A stretch of DNA of 64,000 nt from Bacilli bacterium (GTDB lineage Bacteria > Bacillota_I > Bacilli_A > RF39 > UBA660). Below the pieces are notes generated by a model. That model was not told where the DNA came from, did no database searches, and worked only from the letters and a program-made list of their open reading frames with translations. The position numbers were made by a program, and so were the translations under genes. Shown here in pieces: positions 1 through 8,666 of this stretch; positions within the stretch are counted from its first letter, which is position 1; every line of letters starts with the position of its first letter. The stretch spans positions 226,125 through 290,124 of the forward strand of contig JAFRCK010000023.1 in assembly GCA_017404385.1 (NCBI GenBank), written 5' to 3'.

Positions 1-1
1 T

Positions 2-511
2 CAAAAATCAATAAGAGGTTCTGATGTAAATGCAGCGCTTCATTATCTAGGAAGATTAATAATGCAAGAAGATTTAGATAGTATTTATAGAAGAATGACA
101 GTTATTGCATATGAAGATATAGGTCTTGCTTCCCCACTAATGGGAGTTAAAGTAGAAGCTGCTATTAACGCATGTGAAAGAGTTGGTCTTCCAGAAGCTA
201 GGATAATACTTGCAAAAACAATTACAGAAATGGCTTTATCCCCTAAATCAAATAGTGCTTATATGGCTTATGAAAAAGCATTTAGCGATATAGAAAAAGG
301 AGAAATATATCCAATACCAGATACTATAAGAATTGATTCTAAAATATATAAATATCCTCATGATTATAAAGGAAGTTATGTTAAACAACAATATTTACCA
401 GATAATTTAAAAAATAAAAAATACTTTGAAGCAAAACTAACTAGTAAATATGAAAAAGATTTAAATGATGTATATGAAAAAATACAAAAAATAAACAAGA
501 CTAATGATTAA
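2..511 (+). CDS. rarA: Replication-associated recombination protein A, 3' part
   Basis: The gene is cut by the window edge; the reading frame is open from base 2 and only the C-terminal ~169 residues are present. They cover the lid and tetramerisation part of the MgsA/RarA/WRNIP1 AAA+ clamp-loader-like ATPases. Recognisable conserved blocks are KSIRGSDVNAALHYLGRL, then IAYEDIGLASP, then a C-terminal segment ending in basic residues. RarA acts at stalled replication forks. The Walker motifs lie upstream of the window. The ATG at 62 is internal, since conserved family sequence continues upstream of it. In B. subtilis the gene (yrvN) neighbours yrvM and aspS; here those lie 31 kb away. Confidence 0.93.
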   Translation, partial: QKSIRGSDVNAALHYLGRLIMQEDLDSIYRRMTVIAYEDIGLASPLMGVKVEAAINACERVGLPEARIILAKTITEMALSPKSNSAYMAYEKAFSDIEKGEIYPIPDTIRIDSKIYKYPHDYKGSYVKQQYLPDNLKNKKYFEAKLTSKYEKDLNDVYEKIQKINKTND

Positions 512-528
512 TGATTAGTCTTGTTTTT
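493..528. terminator. Bidirectional intrinsic terminator between rarA and the broken gene
   Basis: A 13-bp inverted repeat (493-505 with 514-526) spans the rarA stop codon. T-rich sequence follows on the plus strand and on the minus strand, so it can end both converging units. The original stop of the minus-strand gene (515-517) lies inside the hairpin. Confidence 0.8.
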
Positions 529-829
529 TAGGTTTAAGTCTATAAGTAGCTGCATTAGTTATTTGTACTGATGTAACTTCTTTTTCATTTGTTTCTAAAT
601 TATAACTAGTTATAAGTCCATCTTGTCCTACTTAAGCAGCAGCAAAATCTTTTGCAAAACTTAAATCTCCTTCAATAGTATAACTATTAACAGTTGGAAT
701 ATTTAATTTAACCTTTTTAGTTCTAATAGAAGTAGTTCTATCGTCAAATGTATTAATTTCATCACCAGCATCTTCATTAAGTGATAAAATAATAGCTCTA
801 TTATCTTTTATTATTACTTCGTAATTCAT
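515..829 (-). pseudogene. Small unknown gene interrupted by an in-frame TAA
   Basis: Starting at the ATG at 829, which has a good GGAGG ribosome site, the frame runs 65 codons to ...KDFAAA and meets TAA at 632-634. Beyond that stop the same frame stays open for 38 more codons (VGQDGLITSYNLETNE..., ending ...RLKPKKQD) and ends at 515 exactly inside the shared terminator. The downstream part looks coding: no further stop and ordinary codon choice. The simplest reading is a nonsense mutation in a ~104-residue protein of unknown family, or a sequencing error. Translation that ends at 632 would give a 65-residue product. A GTG at 841 lies in frame but overlaps the ribosome site and is unlikely to be the start. 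Confidence 0.6.
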
Positions 830-849
830 ATTAACCTCCACAAGTGTAT

Positions 850-878
850 ATTTTATTATAATATAATAAAAAATGCAA
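850..878 (-). promoter_or_regulatory. Promoter of the broken small gene
   Basis: TTGCAT (873-878) and TAAAAT (850-855) are separated by 17 bases. The -35 box lies in the arm of the queA terminator. The same two hexamers with the same spacing occur before rpsT. Confidence 0.45.
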
Positions 879-898
879 TGTTATTTTATAAACATTGC
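868..898 (-). terminator. Terminator of queA
   Basis: Inverted repeat 875-882 with 891-898 (GCAATGTT/AACATTGC on the transcribed strand) followed by a T run; it overlaps the last codons of queA. Confidence 0.75.
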
Positions 899-1903
899 GT
901 CTCCAAAGCTAAAAAATCTATATTTTTCATTAACCGCTTCTTCATAAGCTTTCATAATATATTCTTTTGATGCAAAAGCAGACACTAACATTATTAATGT
1001 AGATTTTGGTAAATGAAAATTAGTTATAAGTCCATCTATAGCTTTAAATTTAAACCCTGGGTATATAAATATATCTGTCCATCCACTTATTTCTTTAAAT
1101 TCAGGATTATCTCTAAGTATTGTTTCTAATGTTCTTGTAGTAGTTGTACCTACTGAAATTATCCTTCTACCCTCTTTTTTAGCTTTATTTAGTGCATCAG
1201 CAGTTTCTTTATTCATAGTATAAAACTCACTATGCATTTTATGTTTAGTAACATCTTCTACTGAAACAGGTCTAAAAGTACCTAATCCAACATGAAGAGT
1301 TATTTCTTCTATAAGAATACCTTTTTCTTTAATCTTATCAAGTAATTCTTTTGTAAAATGAAGACCAGCTGTAGGAGCAGCTGCACTACCTACTTCTTTA
1401 GCATATACAGTTTGATATCTATCTTTATCTTTTAGTTTTTCATGTATATAGGGAGGAAGAGGCATCTCCCCTAATCTTTCTAATATTTCAAGGAATATTC
1501 CATTATATATAAATTCAAACTCTCTTATTCCTTCTTCACCAATTCCAACACACTTAGCACTTAATTCATCACTAAATTTAACTACAGTACCAATCTTAAT
1601 TCTTTTTGCTGGCTTACTAAGACATTCCCATCTATTATTACCTAGATCTTTAAGCATAAGTACTTCTATAACAGCATTAGTATCTTCTTTAGTACCAATT
1701 ATTCTAGCTGGTAATACTTTTGTATTATTAATAACTAGTACATCACCTTTATTTAAATAATTTATTATATGATCAAATCTTTCGTGCTTTATCTCACCAG
1801 TTGATTTATCTAATACTAATAATCTAGAATGATCTCTTTCTTTAATTGGTACCTGCGCAATTAATTCTCCAGGCAAGTTATAATCAAAATCATCTGTTCT
1901 CAT
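881..1903 (-). CDS. queA: S-adenosylmethionine:tRNA ribosyltransferase-isomerase QueA
   Basis: 340 residues, the usual family length. QueA transfers the ribosyl moiety of SAM to preQ1 in tRNA to make epoxyqueuosine. The sequence opens with the typical [14 protein letters not shown] and carries the conserved blocks [34 protein letters not shown] and [11 protein letters not shown]. The partner enzyme Tgt is in the window at 47.7-48.8 kb; in B. subtilis ruvA-ruvB-queA-tgt are contiguous. Here ruvB lies upstream with one unknown gene between. No other queuosine gene is seen nearby. Confidence 0.97.
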   Translation of the reverse strand: MRTDDFDYNLPGELIAQVPIKERDHSRLLVLDKSTGEIKHERFDHIINYLNKGDVLVINNTKVLPARIIGTKEDTNAVIEVLMLKDLGNNRWECLSKPAKRIKIGTVVKFSDELSAKCVGIGEEGIREFEFIYNGIFLEILERLGEMPLPPYIHEKLKDKDRYQTVYAKEVGSAAAPTAGLHFTKELLDKIKEKGILIEEITLHVGLGTFRPVSVEDVTKHKMHSEFYTMNKETADALNKAKKEGRRIISVGTTTTRTLETILRDNPEFKEISGWTDIFIYPGFKFKAIDGLITNFHLPKSTLIMLVSAFASKEYIMKAYEEAVNEKYRFFSFGDAMFIK

Positions 1904-1917
1904 ATTTACACTTCTTT

Positions 1918-2937
1918 CTATAAGTTTTTCTTTTTATCTAACATTTTTTCACTTGATATGATAAAATCTAAATCTTCCATTTCACATTCATTTATCATTC
2001 TATAATAGACTAGAAACTTTATATTATTCATTCCTAAATCATCTAAATGTTCTTTATATCTTTTATATATATCTGATAAATATGAAACAAATTTTAATTC
2101 CTCTTGAATACCTTTATTCTTACTTCTCATATCATTTACTAAATAAATAAAATTCAATTTTTTATCATCATCAAAATGGTTAATAGAATAAAGATATCCT
2201 AGAGAATCATAAAACTTATAATACATATCATCCGCTTTTCTATTACTATTTTCCATTAAAGAAATGTACATATTATTTTGAAACTTATAAAAATCATGAA
2301 TCTTTTCAATAGTAATAATTCCTTTATCTAAATTTATATCTTCTTCTAATTCATCTGTTTCTTTAAAAGTCGAAATAATATCTGGAATACTATATCCTTT
2401 ATCAATCATGGTAATAATATCAATTATATTACTTTTATTATATATTTCATCATCTGATAGTACTAATTTTTTAATAATTGGAGAAGTTAATATAATTAAT
2501 TTCTTTTTTACATCTTTATTTGATGATATTATACCTTCACTCATAATATCATCAAATGCCTCCACTACATTTTTTATATATTCACTATCTTGAAGTGCTA
2601 ATCTAGAATCTATATCAAATAAATATGTTAATATTAATTCATAAAAAACAATATTTATTCTATTTTTTTTATTATTTTTAAATTCTTTATTATAATCTGT
2701 TATTAAACTGATATATTTACTTTGAACAGTATCACTCTTCCATGAATTCTCTTTAGTTTTTATAATAATATCTGATATATATCCATCTAAATAATTTAAT
2801 TCATCAATAGAATCAGTTGAAATACTATTGCATACATTCCTAGCATATTTAATCTTTTTATTAATATCATGAAATGTTTCTCTAATTTTCAAATCATATT
2901 TACCTGTTTTTTTTGTAAAAGCAACTACTTCTCCCAT
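1918..2937 (-). CDS. Hypothetical protein between ruvB and queA
   Basis: 339 residues, not recognised. It starts at an ATG with a GGTGA ribosome site and ends 14 bases before queA, so the two are probably cotranscribed. The predicted protein is soluble, charged and largely alpha-helical, rich in Lys, Asp, Ile and Tyr, with no membrane segment or cysteine motif. In Bacillus ruvB and queA are adjacent, so this looks like a lineage-specific insertion. No function is proposed. Confidence 0.75.
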   Translation of the reverse strand: MGEVVAFTKKTGKYDLKIRETFHDINKKIKYARNVCNSISTDSIDELNYLDGYISDIIIKTKENSWKSDTVQSKYISLITDYNKEFKNNKKNRINIVFYELILTYLFDIDSRLALQDSEYIKNVVEAFDDIMSEGIISSNKDVKKKLIILTSPIIKKLVLSDDEIYNKSNIIDIITMIDKGYSIPDIISTFKETDELEEDINLDKGIITIEKIHDFYKFQNNMYISLMENSNRKADDMYYKFYDSLGYLYSINHFDDDKKLNFIYLVNDMRSKNKGIQEELKFVSYLSDIYKRYKEHLDDLGMNNIKFLVYYRMINECEMEDLDFIISSEKMLDKKKNL

Positions 2938-2962
2938 AAAATCACCAAAATAATTATAACAT

Positions 2963-2993
2963 AAAAAAGGAAGTTTTTAAAACAAACTTCCTT
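2963..2993 (-). terminator. Terminator of the ruvA-tdk-ruvB unit
   Basis: A 10-bp stem (2967-2976 with 2984-2993) runs into the ruvB stop region and is followed by a T run on the minus strand. Confidence 0.75.
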
Positions 2994-3978
2994 GATGAGA
3001 TATACCTAAATGTTCATATGCTTTTTCGGTAACAATTCGTCCTCTATTTGTACGCTTTAAATACCCATTTTGAAGTAAATAAGGTTCATATACATCTTCA
3101 ATAGTTGCTTTTTCTTCACCAATGGAAGAAGCTAAAGCGTCAATCCCAACTGGACCACCATTAAATTTATATATTATTGCCTCAAGTAATTTATGGTCAG
3201 TTTCATCTAGTCCATCATCATCAACTTTTAATTTATCAAGACTAGATTTAGTAATATCTATATCTATATAACCATTACCATTAACTAACGCAAAGTCTCT
3301 TACTCTTTTAAGTAATCTATTAGCAATTCTTGGAGTACCTCTACTTCTTTTAGCTAGTTCTATTGAAGCCATTTCATCTATTTCTATATCAAAAACTTTA
3401 GCCGTTCTTTTAACAATTGTAGTTAAATCTTCAATAGTATAATAATCCAAATGAGATATAATACCAAATCTATCTCTTAAAGGAGAAGATAAATCACCTG
3501 CACGTGTTGTAGCACCAACTAATGTGAATGGAGGTAAGTCTATCTTAATACTTCTACTAGATCCTTCTCCTCCAATTATTATATCTAAAGTATAGTCTTC
3601 CATAGCAGGGTACAATATTTCTTCGATAAATCTTGGCATTCTATGTATTTCATCAATAAACAATACATCCCCTGGTTCAAGAGAAGAAAGTATAGCAGCT
3701 AAATCACCAGATTTTTCAATGGTAGGCCCTGATGCTGTTTTAATATTAACTCCTAATTCATTTGCTATTATAAAAGCAAGTGTTGTTTTACCTAACCCAG
3801 GAGGACCATATAATAAAACATGATCTAACGATTCTTCTCTCATTTTAGCAGCTTCAATAAATACTTTTAAGTTTTCTTTTACATCTTTTTGACCTATATA
3901 TTCTTTAAGATACTGAGGTCTTAATTTTTCTTCATATTCTTCTTCAGTAACTGCATCTCTTATTATATCTTCATCCAT
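2977..3978 (-). CDS. ruvB: Holliday junction branch-migration ATPase RuvB
   Basis: 333 residues, normal length. RuvB is the AAA+ motor that drives branch migration with RuvA. Visible elements are [15 protein letters not shown] at the N-terminus, Walker [10 protein letters not shown], Walker B FIDEIHR, sensor 1 (GATTRAG), the arginine-finger region LRDRFG, and a C-terminal winged-helix domain with RTNRGR. It is third or fourth in a unit with ruvA, tdk and a small membrane protein gene, preceded by a GGGGG ribosome site. Confidence 0.98.
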   Translation of the reverse strand: MDEDIIRDAVTEEEYEEKLRPQYLKEYIGQKDVKENLKVFIEAAKMREESLDHVLLYGPPGLGKTTLAFIIANELGVNIKTASGPTIEKSGDLAAILSSLEPGDVLFIDEIHRMPRFIEEILYPAMEDYTLDIIIGGEGSSRSIKIDLPPFTLVGATTRAGDLSSPLRDRFGIISHLDYYTIEDLTTIVKRTAKVFDIEIDEMASIELAKRSRGTPRIANRLLKRVRDFALVNGNGYIDIDITKSSLDKLKVDDDGLDETDHKLLEAIIYKFNGGPVGIDALASSIGEEKATIEDVYEPYLLQNGYLKRTNRGRIVTEKAYEHLGISHQGSLF

Positions 3979-3980
3979 TT

Positions 3981-4349
3981 TTATTCCCCCTTATCGTTAT
4001 TATTTAAATCTTCATATTTATAATTTGTTATTTTCATATTATCTTTTTTAGTAATATTATTATAACTACCTTTTATATTATAAGATTCTTTATATATTTT
4101 AGTATCCTTTTTTATAAAAAAATGATCTATAAAGAATATTAAAAAGGGAACAAAAGGTATTGCAAATGATACAAAGAACCAATAAAGAGGTATTATATCT
4201 TTACTATATAGATAACCTGTAACAACACAAGCAACAAAACCAACCCATAGTGCTATAGTCATTATTATTTTTTCTTTTTTAGTTGCATCAGCTTCACCAT
4301 GTAAATTAAACATCTTTTTATTTTGATATTCAAATAAAGGTTTTTTCAT
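3981..4349 (-). CDS. Small two-helix membrane protein
   Basis: 122 residues with hydrophobic segments at about 28-48 and 52-76, and a polar, Lys/Asn-rich C-terminal tail. Family not recognised. The ATG overlaps the last codons of tdk (ATGA-type overlap) and the stop is 2 bases before the ruvB start, so it is translationally coupled between tdk and ruvB. Confidence 0.7.
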   Translation of the reverse strand: MKKPLFEYQNKKMFNLHGEADATKKEKIIMTIALWVGFVACVVTGYLYSKDIIPLYWFFVSFAIPFVPFLIFFIDHFFIKKDTKIYKESYNIKGSYNNITKKDNMKITNYKYEDLNNNDKGE

Positions 4350-4966
4350 ATTAACACCCCCATATCTTTCTTAATAGAATTTAAATCTATTTTTTTAACT
4401 TTTTTTAGGTAACACTTACCACATAATGGTACATATTCAACTTCTTCTTTAGATCCATCTATTAAAATTTCATCACCAGTTAAAGTATATTCTCCATTAA
4501 CTTTTCTACCAACAAATCTTGCTATTTCAGTACATTCACATAAAGTAAAAAGTGGTTCAAGTTCATCAGCAACTTCCATCAATCTTTCACTACCTTTAAA
4601 TAGTTCATTTTTAAAATTAACTCTAAGACCATAACATAATACAGGTATATTACAAGCTTTTGTTATTAAATTTAATTCATCTATTTGTACTTTACTTAAA
4701 AACTGTGCTTCATCAACGAATATACATTTAATATTATCTAATTTTCCTTTCAATATTTCTAAAATAGATTCATCATAAGATATTAAATAATCTACATTTC
4801 TTTCTAATCCAATTCTAGAAGAAATCTTATTATCAGCTTTCGTATCTATTTTTGGTTTTAAAATAAGAACTTTAGCATTATTTTCTTCATAATTATATGC
4901 TGTTCTAATTAAATCGATTGTTTTGCCAGAATTCATTGTCGCATATTTAAAATGTAATTTTGCCAT
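4346..4966 (-). CDS. tdk: Thymidine kinase (type II)
   Basis: 206 residues. The enzyme phosphorylates thymidine to dTMP in the salvage pathway. Walker A-like MNSGKT at 11-16, Walker B region FVDEAQFL and a C-terminal zinc-ribbon are visible. The zinc site is unusual: the first pair is spaced CxC (LCECTE) where the family normally has CxxC, while the second pair keeps CxxC (CGKC). It lies between ruvA and ruvB, a position not seen in Bacillus. Confidence 0.93.
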   Translation of the reverse strand: MAKLHFKYATMNSGKTIDLIRTAYNYEENNAKVLILKPKIDTKADNKISSRIGLERNVDYLISYDESILEILKGKLDNIKCIFVDEAQFLSKVQIDELNLITKACNIPVLCYGLRVNFKNELFKGSERLMEVADELEPLFTLCECTEIARFVGRKVNGEYTLTGDEILIDGSKEEVEYVPLCGKCYLKKVKKIDLNSIKKDMGVLI

Positions 4967-4974
4967 AATATCAC

Positions 4975-5529
4975 CTACTTTAATAATAATTTTAATGCTT
5001 CTTTTATTTTCTCTTCTATAGATAAATCTCCATTAATTTTAGGAATAATTTTACTTATATCACTATTTTTATATCCTAAAGCAAGTAATGCATCAGTCAA
5101 TTCATCATCTATAACAACATTCATTTCTTTTTTACTTACTAATTTACCTTTTAAATCAAGAATAATTTGTCTAGCAACTTTATCTCCAATTTTAGGGAAT
5201 TTTTTTAAATATAATATATTTTCCCTTTCAATGGCATCTATAAGTCCATCAAGTGAACCAGATGAAAACATAGGAAGTGCCATTTTAGGACCCAAACCTT
5301 TAACATTAATTAATTTTAAAAACATTTCTTTTTCATCAATAGTTTTAAAACCATATAACGAATCTTCATCTTCTCTAATATGTTCATATGTATAAATTTT
5401 ACATTCTTCATTTTCCTTAAATGAATAAGGATTTGCAACATATATTTTATACCCAATGCCATTATTATCAATTACGATACTCCCAGGGAAAATACTATCT
5501 ATTGTTCCTTTTATATATTCAAACATCAT
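4975..5529 (-). CDS. ruvA: Holliday junction DNA helicase subunit RuvA
   Basis: 184 residues. RuvA binds four-way junctions and loads RuvB. N-terminal OB fold (MFEYIKGTIDSI...), helix-hairpin-helix region (FLKLINVKGLGPKMAL and a second motif LKKFPKIGDKVA) and C-terminal domain III that contacts RuvB are present. Two consecutive ATG codons follow a GAGGTGAT site, so the start may be 5529 or 5526. An extended -10 element (TGTTATAAT) lies about 40 bases upstream. Confidence 0.96.
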   Translation of the reverse strand: MMFEYIKGTIDSIFPGSIVIDNNGIGYKIYVANPYSFKENEECKIYTYEHIREDEDSLYGFKTIDEKEMFLKLINVKGLGPKMALPMFSSGSLDGLIDAIERENILYLKKFPKIGDKVARQIILDLKGKLVSKKEMNVVIDDELTDALLALGYKNSDISKIIPKINGDLSIEEKIKEALKLLLK

Positions 5530-5593
5530 ATCACCTCAATTATTTTACAAATTAATTATAACACATAAAACATTTGTTTGTATACTATAAATT

Positions 5594-5621
5594 TAAAAAA
5601 CTATAACATTTGTTATAGTTT
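5594..5621 (-). terminator. Terminator of obg
   Basis: An 11-bp stem (5598-5608 with 5611-5621) overlaps the obg stop codon and is followed by a T-rich tract on the minus strand. Confidence 0.75.
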
Positions 5622-6891
5622 ATTCTGTATATTCAAATTCGTAATCAAGAATTCTAACATAGTCTCCTTCTTGAATACCCATCTTTTGAAGTTCTTCATC
5701 AACACCCATTCTTCTAAGTTTATTTGAAAACCTTCTCATACCTTCATCCGAAAATTTAGTCATTTTAAATAATTTTTCGATTTTTTCACTATGAATAACA
5801 TAAACACCATTATCATCTACTTCAATTGTAAATGGTTGTTCTTCTTTAAACTTATATAAAATATGACTTTCTATTTCATCATCTTCATACAAATCAACTT
5901 CTTCAATCAAATCTAATTCATCGGCAAGATAAGTAAGCATTTCATCTATTCCTTGACCAGTTAAACCACTAATTTCAAGTATTTCTTCTTTTACTTTCTT
6001 TTTAAATTCTTTTAAATTCTCAATAGATTCAGGCATATCCATTTTATTAGCAATTATAATCTCTTTTTTATTAGCTAATTTTTCACTATATTCTTTTAAT
6101 TCACTTCTTATTGTTAAATAATCTTCATATGGATCTCTGCCTTCAATACCAGACATATCCACAATATGAGCAATAATTCTAGTTCTTTCAATATGTCTTA
6201 AAAATTTATCACCTAATCCAGCACCTTTAGCAGCACCCTCTATTAACCCTGGAAGATCCGCTACTACAAAAGATCTATTATCTTTAGTTTTAACTACACC
6301 TAAATTAGGAGTTAATGTAGTAAAGTGATATGAAGCTATTTTAGGCTTTGCCGAACTTATTTTCGATAGTAATGTAGATTTACCTACTGAAGGTAATCCA
6401 ACTAGACCTATATCTGCTAAAGACTTAAGTTCTATTTTTAAAGTTTTTTCTTCCCCTGGTTCACCATTTTCAGAAAAATTAGGAGCAGTATTATTATGTG
6501 TTTTAAAGGCTGTATTACCTCTTCCACCTCTACCACCAGCTGCTATTACTACTTCATCATTTTTCTTAGTTAAATCAGCTATTATAAGGTTAGTATCAAG
6601 ATCTTTAACAACAGTTCCAAGAGGTACTTTAATAATAACATCTTCTGCATTTTTACCATTCATGTTACTACCTTTACCATTTTCACCTTTATGTCCTTTA
6701 ATCTCTTTTTGATATTTTAAATCTAGTAAAGTTCTAAGTCCTTCATCTACTTTAAATATTATACTAGCACCTTTACCACCATTACCGCCATTAGGGCCAC
6801 CCATTGGTACATATTTTTCTCTTCTAAAACTAGTACAACCATCTCCGCCTTTACCAGCAATTACTTTAATAACTACTTCATCAACGAACAT
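5620..6891 (-). CDS. obg: GTPase Obg/CgtA
   Basis: 423 residues from the ATG at 6891, chosen because it follows a GGGGGGTGAT ribosome site and gives the family start MFVDEVVIKVIAGKGGDG. Domains in order: glycine-rich Obg fold (~1-158), GTPase (G1 GLPSVGKST, G3 DLPGLIEGA, G4 NKMD) and the C-terminal OCT domain ending in YVRILDYEFEYTE. Obg is essential in 50S ribosome maturation and links to stress and sporulation control. In B. subtilis spo0B lies between rpmA and obg; here trmB occupies that place and spo0B is absent. Confidence 0.97.
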   Translation of the reverse strand: MFVDEVVIKVIAGKGGDGCTSFRREKYVPMGGPNGGNGGKGASIIFKVDEGLRTLLDLKYQKEIKGHKGENGKGSNMNGKNAEDVIIKVPLGTVVKDLDTNLIIADLTKKNDEVVIAAGGRGGRGNTAFKTHNNTAPNFSENGEPGEEKTLKIELKSLADIGLVGLPSVGKSTLLSKISSAKPKIASYHFTTLTPNLGVVKTKDNRSFVVADLPGLIEGAAKGAGLGDKFLRHIERTRIIAHIVDMSGIEGRDPYEDYLTIRSELKEYSEKLANKKEIIIANKMDMPESIENLKEFKKKVKEEILEISGLTGQGIDEMLTYLADELDLIEEVDLYEDDEIESHILYKFKEEQPFTIEVDDNGVYVIHSEKIEKLFKMTKFSDEGMRRFSNKLRRMGVDEELQKMGIQEGDYVRILDYEFEYTE

Positions 6892-6904
6892 AATATCACC
6901 CCCC

Positions 6905-7543
6905 TTAATTCTTATAAACTGCATCTAAATAATATATTTGTCTATGTTCTTTAATATATTGTTTCTCAAAATCAGTAACAATATTCTCAATCTTTCTTTC
7001 ATCATTATGTAAATCCATACTAACTCTATTAAATGAATACCAGTACTGACTTAAACTTTCTAATGCCGAAGAAAATAATATCTTATTATCTGTTTTTAAA
7101 ATTATATGCTTATCTTTCTTAAATACTCTATCATATAGTCTTAAATAACTTTCATGAGTAAATCTTTTTCTTTCATCTTGTTTCTTAGGCCATGGTTCAG
7201 AAAAAGTAAGATAAATAGTATTTATCTCTTTAAAGAATATTTCACCTAGATCTCTTGCATCAGCATGTATAAATCTTAAATTAGTTAACTGATTGCTAAT
7301 TAAACTTTGAGCTGCATATCCAATTTGATTCATATCTAGTTCTAAACCAATAAAGTTTAGATTAGGATGAGCTAAAGCCATCTTAATAATAAAACTACCT
7401 CTACCAGAACCTAGTTCTAACATTATAGGTCTATCATTATTAAAAACATCTTTCCATTTACCTTTAAATAATTCTGGATTCTTAATAACATATTTACTAT
7501 CTTCTATAGCATAACCTGCATTTTTTACTCTATTATATTTCAT
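6905..7543 (-). CDS. trmB: tRNA (guanine-N7-)-methyltransferase TrmB
   Basis: 212 residues. It methylates G46 of tRNA. The SAM-binding motif ELGSGRGSFIIKMA and the substrate block LTFSEPWPKKQDERKR, followed by RFTHESYL, identify the family. The gene ends 13 bases before the obg start and is preceded by AAAAGGAG. Confidence 0.96.
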   Translation of the reverse strand: MKYNRVKNAGYAIEDSKYVIKNPELFKGKWKDVFNNDRPIMLELGSGRGSFIIKMALAHPNLNFIGLELDMNQIGYAAQSLISNQLTNLRFIHADARDLGEIFFKEINTIYLTFSEPWPKKQDERKRFTHESYLRLYDRVFKKDKHIILKTDNKILFSSALESLSQYWYSFNRVSMDLHNDERKIENIVTDFEKQYIKEHRQIYYLDAVYKN

Positions 7544-7563
7544 AAAAACTCCTTTTTATATAG

Positions 7564-7590
7564 AAAAAATATCATCATAAGATGATATTT
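7564..7590 (-). terminator. Terminator of rplU-prp-rpmA
   Basis: A 9-bp stem (68-76 with 81-89 of the 7500s) and a T run just beyond the rpmA stop. Confidence 0.8.
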
Positions 7591-7592
7591 AA

Positions 7593-7877
7593 TTATTCTG
7601 CATAAACACTAGCTTGTTTCTTATCTTTACCTTTTCTTTCAAATCTAACTATACCATCTATTTTAGCAAATAATGTATGATCAGTACCGATACCAACATT
7701 ATTACCTGGATATACTTTAGTTCCTCTTTGACGATAAAGAATTGAACCAGCTGTAACAAATTCACCATCTGATGCTTTAGCACCTAATCTTCTACCAGCA
7801 GAATCTCTTCCATTATGTGTAGAACCTTGTGCTTTAACGTGCGCAAATTTTTGTATATTTAACTCTATTCTAAACAT
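7593..7877 (-). CDS. rpmA: 50S ribosomal protein L27
   Basis: 94 residues. The core ([21 protein letters not shown]...) is typical. As in other Firmicutes it carries an N-terminal extension, here [12 protein letters not shown] before HVKAQGS, that is normally removed by the cysteine protease Prp to expose the residues near the peptidyl-transferase centre. The cleavage-site sequence is KFA|H rather than the usual FFA|S. prp is directly upstream. Confidence 0.97.
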   Translation of the reverse strand: MFRIELNIQKFAHVKAQGSTHNGRDSAGRRLGAKASDGEFVTAGSILYRQRGTKVYPGNNVGIGTDHTLFAKIDGIVRFERKGKDKKQASVYAE

Positions 7878-7882
7878 GAGAC

Positions 7883-8179
7883 TTACCTCCTTATTATTTT
7901 TATATAATCTTTATAATCGTTTTCTAATTGTTCTAAAAGAAGTATCATATTCTTAATTAATTTATTAACAATTTCATCTTCTTTTAAAATTCTAATAATT
8001 ATCTTATTATCTAAATCACTATAATCTATTGCATCACTATCTATTTCTATAATAGCATTAATTGTTGTTATAACAATAGAACTAACTGATGCACATACTA
8101 TATCTTTTCCAGATTCTTCATAACCAGAATGTCCAGATACGGTAATTAATTTATCTTTACTTAAATCAACTTTAATCAT
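7883..8179 (-). CDS. prp: Ribosomal-processing cysteine protease Prp
   Basis: 98 residues, between rplU and rpmA as in Bacillus (ysxB). The catalytic histidine and cysteine are visible in [19 protein letters not shown]. It cleaves the N-terminal extension of L27. Short spacing (5 and 9 bases) to both neighbours indicates one transcript. Confidence 0.93.
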   Translation of the reverse strand: MIKVDLSKDKLITVSGHSGYEESGKDIVCASVSSIVITTINAIIEIDSDAIDYSDLDNKIIIRILKEDEIVNKLIKNMILLLEQLENDYKDYIKIIRR

Positions 8180-8188
8180 AATAACCTC

Positions 8189-8485
8189 TTACTTAATAGA
8201 AGTAATTTTAACTTTAGTATATGGTTGTCTATGACCTTGTGTTTTATGAAAATTGTTCTTTTGTCTATATTTAAATACAACAATTTTCTTTTGTTTACCT
8301 TGTTTAACAATTTCACCAGTTACTTTAGCTCCTGATACATATGGAGTACCAACTTTACCATCAAGCATTAATACTTTATCAAAAGTAACTTTATCTTTTT
8401 CAGCACCTTCTAATTTTTCAACAAAAATTTCAGCACCTTCAGTAACTGTATATTGTTTACCACCAGTTTCAATAATTGCTTTCAT
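8189..8485 (-). CDS. rplU: 50S ribosomal protein L21
   Basis: 98 residues, normal length, ending in the family sequence [11 protein letters not shown]. First gene of rplU-prp-rpmA, with an AGGAGGT ribosome site and a structured leader upstream. The large open frame on the opposite strand is a shadow. Confidence 0.97.
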   Translation of the reverse strand: MKAIIETGGKQYTVTEGAEIFVEKLEGAEKDKVTFDKVLMLDGKVGTPYVSGAKVTGEIVKQGKQKKIVVFKYRQKNNFHKTQGHRQPYTKVKITSIK

Positions 8486-8494
8486 ACTTTACCT

Positions 8495-8586
8495 CCTTTT
8501 TTATAAATTAAGACTCGCCATTAAGGTACTATTACTAGTTTTAAAACCTAATCAGTGCGGTTGTAATACGTGAGGCATTACAAACA
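8495..8586 (-). promoter_or_regulatory. L21-type ribosomal protein leader
   Basis: The ~90-base untranslated leader of rplU can fold into two elements. One is a hairpin TTGTAAT/ATTACAA with a 9-base loop; the second is a longer imperfect stem pairing CGC..ATTA.GGT with ACC.TAAT..GCG. Firmicutes commonly carry an L21 leader motif here that is thought to bind a protein of this operon for autoregulation. The match is by position and architecture; a covariance search (Rfam L21_leader) was not possible. Confidence 0.6.
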
Positions 8587-8591
8587 TATTA

Positions 8592-8620
8592 ATTCTAGCA
8601 TTTTGGTATCACTTTGTCAA
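8592..8620 (-). promoter_or_regulatory. Promoter of rplU operon
   Basis: TTGACA (8615-8620), 17-base spacer and TAGAAT (8592-8597) preceded by TGC, an extended -10. It is close to the vegetative sigma-A consensus and fits transcription start near 8585. Confidence 0.8.
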
Positions 8621-8642
8621 CTGTTTTTGTTTAAAACAAAAA

Positions 8643-8664
8643 GAAAAAAGACTATACCCTAGTC
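8643..8664 (-). terminator. Weak terminator of the zinc-ribbon gene
   Basis: Short stem GACTA/TAGTC (8650-8654, 8660-8664) with a run of T on the minus strand, just past the upstream gene's stop. Confidence 0.45.
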
Positions 8665-8666
8665 AT

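Noticed and set aside
515..829. Selenocysteine or alternative-code reading of the in-frame stop
   Set aside because: The stop is TAA, not TGA, and both TAA and TGA end other genes here, so no code change is supported.
8253..8573. Plus-strand open frame opposite rplU
   Set aside because: It is the mirror of L21 coding sequence, has no ribosome site and runs through the leader.
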